Positions 43,100 to 49,486 of a DNA stretch of 49,486 nt are shown in pieces (position 1 is the first letter of the stretch; each line of letters begins with the position of its first letter). The translations under genes were made by a program, and so were the position numbers. The notes under the pieces were generated by a model that saw only the letters and a list, made by a program, of their open reading frames with translations, was not told the DNA's origin and searched no databases. The stretch is from assembly GCA_903642325.1 (NCBI GenBank), contig CAHJWM010000036.1, forward strand, positions 1-49,486. The letters are read 5' to 3'. The stretch comes from Myxococcales bacterium. GTDB taxonomy: Bacteria; Myxococcota_A; Polyangia; Polyangiales; Polyangiaceae.

Positions 43100-43972
43100 C
43101 TAGAGAGGCGTTTCGTCTTCCCGCACGGGGCCATGCCACGGGTGACGACGCACCGCGTACCGGCCGTGGGCGAACTTTCCCAATATTGGCGCGATATTGC
43201 TGGGAATATCGGCGTCCCATTCACCACCGTGCATGAAGTCCCGCGGCCGATCGTGGCTGTCCAGAAGCACGAACGCAGGAATTTTCTCGGTCGGAATACC
43301 CAGCTGTTCGAGGTCGATTTGTAGCTCATCACGGTCGACGCGCACTAAACGTACATGGGCGAGAGCTTTTTGAGAAATTTGGCTCGACAGCGCGGCTGCG
43401 ACGCCATCGCAGGGGCGGCAACCAGACACCACCAACCAGAGCACGAGGGTCTCGCGTTTGGCGTCGGCGGCGATGCGCTGCTTTTTCAGCTCGAGCTCGA
43501 GATTATTGGAGATGTCTGCCAGCGTGATAGTGCCGAGCGTGGTCACCTGGCTCCCCGCCTCGCGCGAGGCGCGGGCCACCGGCGCGTTGCGGAGAGGGGC
43601 ATGCGGTGAGGACGAGCTTGGGCTCGGGGGCGCCCAGATGGTGCCCAGAGCAGTCGCGGGGGGGGGCGCTGTCGACGCCGGCTTGGGCTTCACCAGATAG
43701 GCGATGCCAACGGCCAGCCCGACCACGGTAAGGCACAGGTTGACCGTACCGAGCGCGATCGCCGCGTTGGCTAGCCCGCGGCCTTTCTCGCGCCCTGCCG
43801 AGCGCGAAATTTCGTTTCGTGCGATCAGGCCGAGAACGATACCGAGCACACCGCCCACGCCCACGAAACAAACGTAGCCCAGCAGGCTCGCGACCAAAGC
43901 GAAGATCGACGTGCCGTTCGTGTTGCTGCGCTCGTGCGGGGTCCACGGCGCGCCGAGCGGCGGGCTGTGCAT
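43100..43972 (-). CDS. DUF4190-like membrane protein with thioredoxin-like domain
   Basis: 290 residues. Two N-terminal membrane helices (about 22-50 and 70-93) with the DUF4190 pattern GVLGIVLGLIARNEI, then a Pro/Ser linker and a thioredoxin-like domain: VLWLVVSGCRPCDGV (Cys186, Cys189), RLVRVDRDELQ, IPAFVLLDSHDRP. The CRPC motif suggests redox activity or a thioredoxin-fold binder outside the cytoplasm. A TATAGT -10 box (43985-43980) ends 7 nt before ATG 43972. The frame stays open to 44545, but that extension is unconserved and crosses the divergent promoter. Confidence 0.8.
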   Translation of the reverse strand: MHSPPLGAPWTPHERSNTNGTSIFALVASLLGYVCFVGVGGVLGIVLGLIARNEISRSAGREKGRGLANAAIALGTVNLCLTVVGLAVGIAYLVKPKPASTAPPPATALGTIWAPPSPSSSSPHAPLRNAPVARASREAGSQVTTLGTITLADISNNLELELKKQRIAADAKRETLVLWLVVSGCRPCDGVAAALSSQISQKALAHVRLVRVDRDELQIDLEQLGIPTEKIPAFVLLDSHDRPRDFMHGGEWDADIPSNIAPILGKFAHGRYAVRRHPWHGPVREDETPL

Positions 43973-44115
43973 GGCGAGAACTATAGCTCGCCAACGCCCC
44001 GCCGACTCACGCAATGCTCGGTCGTGCACACATTTCAGCGCAATTTTGCGCCTCCTCGGGCGTTTAACGCGTTGCTGGCTCGGGCTCCAAGCGTGACGCT
44101 CACTCTCGGGACCTT

Positions 44116-44131
44116 GCTGGAAATTTCCAGC
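44116..44131. promoter_or_regulatory. Perfect 16-bp palindrome, candidate operator
   Basis: GCTGGAAATTTCCAGC is self-complementary over its whole length and lies between the divergent operons. Its size fits a dimeric repressor or activator site. Confidence 0.4.
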
Positions 44132-44338
44132 GAGCTCCGCAGGCCGTTGAAACACATCCTCCGCGGACGTCCCCGCCGCGCGCCCCGACCGCGCTCGAGA
44201 GAACACGCAGCGAGCGTCTCTATCGTTTCGATTGAACTCGCGTCGCGAGCGCTTGCGCGGCTCGAGCGCAGCCGACCGAGGCGCTCGCTGTGCTTCATTG
44301 AGCGCACAAAATCGCGCGGAACGGCCGGCCATTGCGCG

Positions 44339-44368
44339 TTGCAGGCCCTTCCAGCCGCGTGTTAGCGT
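44339..44368 (+). promoter_or_regulatory. Putative promoter of the giant TPR gene
   Basis: TTGCAG (44339-44344), 18-bp spacer, TAGCGT (44363-44368). The -10 box ends 9 nt before ATG 44378. Confidence 0.5.
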
Positions 44369-44377
44369 GGCTGTAAT

Positions 44378-47300
44378 ATGGACCCTCGTGACATGGAGAC
44401 GCTGATTCAGCGTCTGGTCCAAAACCCGCATGATCAGGAAACGATCACCGTCGCTCATCAAGCCGGTCAAAGTGACCCCAAGTCTTATGCGACACTGCTG
44501 GAAAAAGTCGGTACGGCAACCAGCGATCCAGCGTTCGCCTGCCATTGGCTAACTGAAGCGGCGAACGTTTGGTGGACAACGCTGGGAGACGCGCACCGCG
44601 CGGCTCGCGCGCTGATGATAGCCATCGACCGCGATCCGACGCAGGCCACGCCCGCAGAGCGCCTCGCCGCCCTGTACCGTGACAAAGGCGACACCAAGGC
44701 GTTGGTCGCGCTACTGGAGCGCCGGGCTAAGGCGCTGACGCAACTTTCAGAGCATGACCCCTCGCTTCGCAGCCAGGTGGCTGCTCTGCACGAAGAGCTG
44801 GGACAGCTCTGGCAAAATCCGCCCCTCGAACAAGCGCGAAAAGCGCTCGAAAGCTACCGACGGGCAATCGAATTCGACCCAGAGAGCCAGTTTTCCATCT
44901 ATTCGCTTCGCGAGCTGCTGAAGGCCATGGGTCAGTGGAGCGAGGCGATCCCTTACTTTCAGCTCGAGCAAGCCCTGATTAGCGACCCCGAGCGTCAGGT
45001 CGCGCTCTATCAAGACGAAGGGGACGTTCGCAAGAACGCACTCGACTTGGCCGGCGCTGCGCGCGCCTTTCGCCTGGCCCGTACCATCGAGGGCGGCGCG
45101 GACGCGACTTTGAAGCAGCAGCTCGGCAGCATCGTGCTCGAACAAGTGCAAGCGGGACAACCGGTGGCCGAGCGCGAGCTCGCCGAGGCCGCGGGGTTGT
45201 TCGTCGAGCTCGCCGAGGAATATCCCGGCGAGCACGGGCTCTCCTACTCGCTGTGCGCGTTGGAGCTCGCGCCCCAACATGACCGCGCCGTTCAGCTAGC
45301 CATGCACTACGCCGAGCAGCTCGATCGTAGGCCAGAAGTCGCACCGCGCGCCGCAGCCTATTTGAAAGCGACCCCGGACGGCGCCCTGGCCGGCGTCGCT
45401 CGCAAGCTGATCGCCGAAGTCATGGCGGCGGGTGGAGACGATTCGCTGTTCGAAGCTTTACAGCCCCCACTCAGCGCCAACGACTCCGAGCGCGTTCTGG
45501 CGCTGATTGAGATGGCGCAAACATTCGTACGCAAGGCCAAACGCAACGACGCGGCGGCGAAATTTCGCGAGGTGTTGGCGATCGAGCCGGCGAATGCGGA
45601 TGCTCTGGGGTTTCTCGAGCCGTTTCTGCGGCAAAGCAAAAAATATCAAGAACTGCGCGATCTACTGCGGGCCGCCGCGGCCGACGAGAACACAGGCATT
45701 GAGCAGCGGCAGGCTTGGCTGCGCGAAGTAGCAGGCCTCAGCGAAACCCAGCTGCGAGATGCGGATGGCGCGATCGGCAGCCTCAAGACGTTGCTCGCGC
45801 TGGAACCGGACGACGAGCTTGCGCGCGCCCAATTGAAGCGCCTGCTGGAAAAGCAGGCGCGTTGGGACGAGCTCGCGTCTCTTCTGACGGACGAAGCCGA
45901 ACAGACGCCCGATGTCGAAGCACGGCTTTCGCTCGAGAAAACGTTGGCCAAGCTCCACGAGCAAAAGCGCAATGATCCGCTGGCCACCGGCGAGACTTGG
46001 GCGCGTATCGCCGCTCTCGCGGCCGGCGACGAAGAAGCGATCACGACCGCCGTGGAATTCTTCGAGCGCGTGAAGCGGCCCGAGCGAGCCATGCAGGTAA
46101 TCGCTGATAATATCGACGCAGTGTCAGCGGACAGCCGGCGCGGCCCGCTCCTGAAAAAGCTTGCCGAGCTGCGGGAGGGGGCGGGGGAGCTGGTGAGTGC
46201 GGGTGAGGCTTATGCCGAGGCCGCCTCAATTTCGAAGCGAGCTTCTCTATGGGAAGCGGCCGAGCGCTGCTTCGTGGCGGCCGAAGCGTGGGACCAAGCC
46301 GCGACCGCCACCGACGAGCGCGCCCTGCTTACGGACAGCGCGGTCGACAAAGCCGCGTTACTCGCCTCCGAAGCCTCGTACTTGTTACGAGCGGGTGACG
46401 AATCGAGCTCGGTGCTGAGGCTCGAGCAGGCGACTGAGCTCGACGCGGCGCATGAGGGGTACGCGAGTGAGCTCGAGCGTCGCTACGTGGAAGGCGGGCG
46501 TTACGAAGAGCTGAGCGGGTTCTTACTTCGACGGGCGGAGAAGCTCGATGACCGCGTCCGTCGCTCCGAGCTTCGCAAGCACGCGGCCAAGATCCAACGC
46601 GAAATGCTGAACAATGCCGAGGCGGCGCGGCAAACACTGCACGAGCTACTGGTCGACGGCGACGATCTGGAGGCCCTGCAGATGTTGGCCGACGACGCGG
46701 AAGAGCGTTCAGAGCTGTCAGAGGCGATCGAGCTCCTGGAGCGCCTGGAGCGTGCGTCACCGGGGCCTGGCGAACAGGTGGCCGTGATCCTCCGCCAAGC
46801 GCGCTTGAAGAGCGAAAAGCTCGACGACTTAAAGGGCGCGATCGCGCTGTACGAGCGTGTGCTCAAAGACTTCGATCCCAAGCACGACGGAGCACTGCTC
46901 AATATTGCCGAGTTGTATCAGCGTCTGGATGAGCCCAAGGGCGTGGCCGTGGCCTGGGAACGGCGGCTCAGGACACTGGAGGATCGGGCAGAGAAGCTCA
47001 AGGTGGCGCAAAACCTAGCCGACCTATACCAAGGCACCTTGGATGATCCGCAGGCCGCGGTGGGGGCTTTGGATCTCGTCCGGGAGCTCGACCGTGAGAG
47101 CTTCGATGTCGTGGCGCGGCTTGCGGAGCTGTGTGAGAAACTGGGAGACTGGCCGCGCTTTGCTGGGCACCTTGCCGAGCTGATCGAGGTCGAGGGCGAC
47201 GAAGCAGAGGTGAGCCGGATGACTCGACGGCTCGCCCAAGTCCTGCACGAGAAGATCAACAAGAGTGATGAGGCGCTGGCGGCGCTGATGGTGGTGGCTG

Positions 47301-49486
47301 ATACCGGCGACGAAGCCTGCCGACGAGAGTACGAGCGCCTGGGCGACGAGCTCGGTTGGAAGGGCGTGGTCGCGTCAAAGTTGGTCGACTGGTACGTCGA
47401 GGCACCCAGCGGCGCAGCGCGTAACGCGTCGTTGCGTGGAGCCTTCGAGCGCTTCGTCAGCGTCGGTCGCGACGTAGATGCGGCGAGCGTCGCCAAAGAG
47501 CTGGCAAGGACGCGCGCTGCGACCCCCGATATCGCTGAAACACTCGAACAGATAGCGGTCAAGCTCAAGGATCTAGATGCGCTGGGAATCGCACATGATC
47601 TGATGATCCAGGACCTGAGCGGATCCGCTCGTGCCGAACAAATGGTGCGTCAAGCGGAAGTGTTGGCAGGGGTCGGAGTCGAGGCGAGCGAAGCCATCAA
47701 TCACGGCGAGCGAGCGTTGACCAGCATCCTGCCCGCCGACGCCGAGCCGCTCTTGGCTCGCTTGGCGAAGCTGGCCGATTCGCCGCCTCGAATCATCGAC
47801 CTTTACGAGCGCCAGATCGCGCGCTGCAAGACTCCGAGCGAAAAGCTTGCGGCGCTGGCGCGAACGGCGGCAGTCGCTGCTAGTCACGGCGGCCTGGACA
47901 AGGCGCGAAATCTGTTCGATATCGCGCTGACGGGTGTGGTCCAGCCAGAGACCCTGAACGCTCTCGTGGCGGTGGCGCGCGCTGCGGATAGCGCAAGAAA
48001 AACCGACTCCTTGACGCGCACATTGGCCGAGGCGCTGGCCAATGGCGGCCAAGGCTCGCGCGACGGAGGCCGGACGCGCGGCATGCTACTGAATCGCGCG
48101 GCAGAGCTTGCGCAGCGCGAGCTTCATGACACGGAGCTTGCTTTTGCTTGGCTCGGGGACGCCATCGTCAGCCACGTCGACGACGAGCCGCTGACGGCAC
48201 TGGAGGCTCTCGCTGCTGAGCTAGGCGAGCCGAAACGTGCCGAGCTCGTGCTCAGCCGCGCGCTAGATGAGGTCTTCGATGGCCCACTCGTCCGGAAGCT
48301 GCTCGCGCGTCGCTCGTCGCTTCGGCGGGACAAGCTTTCTGATCCGCAAGGCGCCGCCGCTGACCTCAAGCGCCTTCACGATCTGTCGCCTTCCGACGCA
48401 GCAGTGATGGATCAACTGTCAGCGCTTTACCTGCAGTTGGACGATCATCGCGGCATGGTCCACCTGTACGAGGACCAGATCCTGCGCGGCAAAGAGCCGG
48501 CGGCTCGCGCGGAGTTGGCGCGTCGCGTGGCGCGTCTGTGGGAGGAGAGGCTCAGCGACCCCCGCGAGGCAGCCGACGCATGGCGGCGCGTACTGCGGAT
48601 GAAAGCGGGCGACGCAGAGGCCACGGCCGGGCTCGATCGCGCTAAGACCAACATGCTGCGGCGCGCGCCCGCTGAGGACTCTGCCACGGGGTCGAGCCGG
48701 GCCCCGCTCCCAGTCCCAGAGCCGGCCACAAGGCCGGTCGCGCTGCAACGCAACGCCCAACTCCAGGCGGATTCAGCCACAGAGGAGGTGAAGAACGGAG
48801 CGAACTCGCTCGATGCTCCGCCTGCAGAGAAAGCTTCGGGGCTACCCGCTGACGTTCAGGATTTGACAGTCGCGGCAACCGTTTCATCGGTGCCGTTTCA
48901 CGAAGCGCCGCCCGCGCCCGGAGCGATAGACGTCACTCCGGCGCCGGTCGAGCCCGTGGCCGCGATCGAGACCGGCACGCCAGAGCCCGCGGCCGCGAAG
49001 GCTGTCACGGATGCGGCGGCCGACGCAGGGAGCACCGACGACGCAGGGAGCACCGACGAAGCAGCGAGCACCGACGAAGCAGCGAGCACCGACGATGCAG
49101 CGAGCACCGACGATGCGCGGCCAACCGAGTCTGCTGTGCTGAGCGATGCGGCGGCCGGCGGGCGCTCGGCCGAGCGCCCGTCAGAGCCGGTCTTAATTCC
49201 GAGCTCGTCAATCTCGCCACCGCCGCTGCCCACGAGCGCGCCGCTCGCGGAGCCCGTGCTGCCAACGAATGGCGCCGGTGTCGAAGGGGGGGGGCCAGGG
49301 CCCGCCGCCGCTCCATCCGAGCCTGCCAACGAGCGGATCGCACCGCCGCCTAAACCCCTGTTCAGAAGGGCCCCGCCGGCCATAGGCTCCCTGCGGCCCC
49401 CGCCGCCACCACCAGCGCGAATAGGTAGCTCCCAGCCCGGGGCCGGGCGCGCAGCTCCCCCGCCGCCGCCGAGGGCGCGACCGGCC
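44378..49486 (+). CDS. Giant TPR-like repeat protein, 5' part, runs off the window
   Basis: Open from ATG 44378 to the right edge without a stop: 1703 codons visible. Residues 1 to about 1430 are a long helical solenoid of TPR-like pairs (ALESYRRAIEFDPESQFSIY, GAIALYERVLKDF, GTLDDPQAAVGALDLVRELD, AAADLKRLHDLSPSDAAVMD). There is no signal peptide. From about residue 1430 the chain is Pro/Ala/Ser-rich and disordered, with an 18-bp repeat encoding STDDA/STDEA units and a very Pro-rich end (SLRPPPPPPA). Giant TPR proteins occur near motility and envelope genes in myxobacteria; a specific identity cannot be claimed. Divergent from the thioredoxin-pseudokinase-SctJ-Mla block, possibly co-regulated. 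Confidence 0.88.
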   Translation, partial: MDPRDMETLIQRLVQNPHDQETITVAHQAGQSDPKSYATLLEKVGTATSDPAFACHWLTEAANVWWTTLGDAHRAARALMIAIDRDPTQATPAERLAALYRDKGDTKALVALLERRAKALTQLSEHDPSLRSQVAALHEELGQLWQNPPLEQARKALESYRRAIEFDPESQFSIYSLRELLKAMGQWSEAIPYFQLEQALISDPERQVALYQDEGDVRKNALDLAGAARAFRLARTIEGGADATLKQQLGSIVLEQVQAGQPVAERELAEAAGLFVELAEEYPGEHGLSYSLCALELAPQHDRAVQLAMHYAEQLDRRPEVAPRAAAYLKATPDGALAGVARKLIAEVMAAGGDDSLFEALQPPLSANDSERVLALIEMAQTFVRKAKRNDAAAKFREVLAIEPANADALGFLEPFLRQSKKYQELRDLLRAAAADENTGIEQRQAWLREVAGLSETQLRDADGAIGSLKTLLALEPDDELARAQLKRLLEKQARWDELASLLTDEAEQTPDVEARLSLEKTLAKLHEQKRNDPLATGETWARIAALAAGDEEAITTAVEFFERVKRPERAMQVIADNIDAVSADSRRGPLLKKLAELREGAGELVSAGEAYAEAASISKRASLWEAAERCFVAAEAWDQAATATDERALLTDSAVDKAALLASEASYLLRAGDESSSVLRLEQATELDAAHEGYASELERRYVEGGRYEELSGFLLRRAEKLDDRVRRSELRKHAAKIQREMLNNAEAARQTLHELLVDGDDLEALQMLADDAEERSELSEAIELLERLERASPGPGEQVAVILRQARLKSEKLDDLKGAIALYERVLKDFDPKHDGALLNIAELYQRLDEPKGVAVAWERRLRTLEDRAEKLKVAQNLADLYQGTLDDPQAAVGALDLVRELDRESFDVVARLAELCEKLGDWPRFAGHLAELIEVEGDEAEVSRMTRRLAQVLHEKINKSDEALAALMVVADTGDEACRREYERLGDELGWKGVVASKLVDWYVEAPSGAARNASLRGAFERFVSVGRDVDAASVAKELARTRAATPDIAETLEQIAVKLKDLDALGIAHDLMIQDLSGSARAEQMVRQAEVLAGVGVEASEAINHGERALTSILPADAEPLLARLAKLADSPPRIIDLYERQIARCKTPSEKLAALARTAAVAASHGGLDKARNLFDIALTGVVQPETLNALVAVARAADSARKTDSLTRTLAEALANGGQGSRDGGRTRGMLLNRAAELAQRELHDTELAFAWLGDAIVSHVDDEPLTALEALAAELGEPKRAELVLSRALDEVFDGPLVRKLLARRSSLRRDKLSDPQGAAADLKRLHDLSPSDAAVMDQLSALYLQLDDHRGMVHLYEDQILRGKEPAARAELARRVARLWEERLSDPREAADAWRRVLRMKAGDAEATAGLDRAKTNMLRRAPAEDSATGSSRAPLPVPEPATRPVALQRNAQLQADSATEEVKNGANSLDAPPAEKASGLPADVQDLTVAATVSSVPFHEAPPAPGAIDVTPAPVEPVAAIETGTPEPAAAKAVTDAAADAGSTDDAGSTDEAASTDEAASTDDAASTDDARPTESAVLSDAAAGGRSAERPSEPVLIPSSSISPPPLPTSAPLAEPVLPTNGAGVEGGGPGPAAAPSEPANERIAPPPKPLFRRAPPAIGSLRPPPPPPARIGSSQPGAGRAAPPPPPRARPA
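49023..49115 (+). repeat. 18-bp in-frame repeat, five copies
   Basis: The unit GCAGSGAGCACCGACGAN encodes A-(G/A)-S-T-D-(D/E) and repeats five times in the disordered tail of the giant TPR protein. Like the repeat in the HNH gene it preserves the frame. Confidence 0.85.

Larger units (their letters stand above)
43973..44377. other. Divergent intergenic region with clustered palindromes
   Basis: No gene is supported here. It contains three inverted repeats within 72 bp: GCGTTTAACGC (44060-44070), AGCGTGACGCT (44090-44100) and the perfect 16-bp palindrome GCTGGAAATTTCCAGC (44116-44131). The flanking promoters face left (43985-43980) and right (44339-44368). Open frames in this stretch are unconserved. 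Confidence 0.6.

Noticed and set aside
43185-43200. CCAATATTGG palindrome as an operator
   Set aside because: It lies inside coding sequence of the thioredoxin-like gene and is only 10 bp long.
43973-44545. N-terminal extension of the thioredoxin-like protein to 44545
   Set aside because: It crosses the divergent promoter and palindromes, overlaps the TPR gene start, and precedes a normal membrane-protein N-terminus.

Overview
The window is GC-rich, densely coded DNA that looks like a chromosomal segment of a myxobacterium or close relative (Myxococcota, most like the Polyangia/Sorangium side). This is inferred from many small Cys-rich lipoproteins, an IgGFc-binding-domain lipoprotein, a 13E12-like HNH protein of the kind common in that group, a GYF/TonB-C-type pseudokinase, and a giant TPR protein. 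No rRNA, tRNA, CRISPR array, IS element or prophage was recognised.

Layout. 1-3775: an HNH endonuclease gene with an internal 15-bp minisatellite, then about 1.7 kb of largely non-coding, repeat-rich DNA. 3776-8292: ileS, then cyaY and a Cys-rich exported protein on the other strand. 8482-14560: a small helical protein coupled to a secreted metallopeptidase, facing two large lipoproteins (IgGFc-binding and IPT/TIG). 14630-23678: a MrfA-like helicase, the lipoprotein-maturation pair lspA-lgt, a lipoprotein, folD, coaE, a beta-propeller protein and a MrfB-like exonuclease. 23745-28507: leuS, an LptE-like lipoprotein, a DUF72 protein and a Cys-rich lipoprotein. 28720-34667: a PPIase lipoprotein with a lone receiver, divergent from a receiver-histidine kinase coupled to a cysteine desulfurase; then rlmB, pyrF and a coiled-coil membrane protein. 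34980-35617: a single-domain biotinyl protein and a small lipoprotein. 35632-43972: a minus-strand block with a thioredoxin-like membrane protein, a pseudokinase, a YscJ/SctJ lipoprotein and an Mla/MCE lipid-transport system. 44378 to the right edge: the first 1703 codons of a giant TPR-like protein.

The most unusual part is 35632-43972. The Mla-like ABC system has two different ATPases and two different permeases. One ATPase has a degenerate signature loop (LGDGM) but keeps the H-loop His. The other has a canonical LSGGQ but Ser in place of the H-loop His. Paired as a heterodimer they would give one complete and one degenerate ATP site, as in asymmetric ABC exporters. The second ATPase is translationally coupled to a SctJ-type (type III secretion inner ring) lipoprotein with no other secretion genes in view, and upstream lie a C-lobe-only pseudokinase and a thioredoxin-like protein. 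This could be a new envelope lipid-transport machine with a secretion-type ring component; that is inference.

Two genome-wide habits also show. Many start codons sit 4-10 nt after a -10-like box, often with a TTG-type -35 box 16-20 nt further upstream, which suggests leaderless mRNAs. Convergent gene pairs mostly overlap or abut at their 3' ends, leaving no room for intrinsic terminators.
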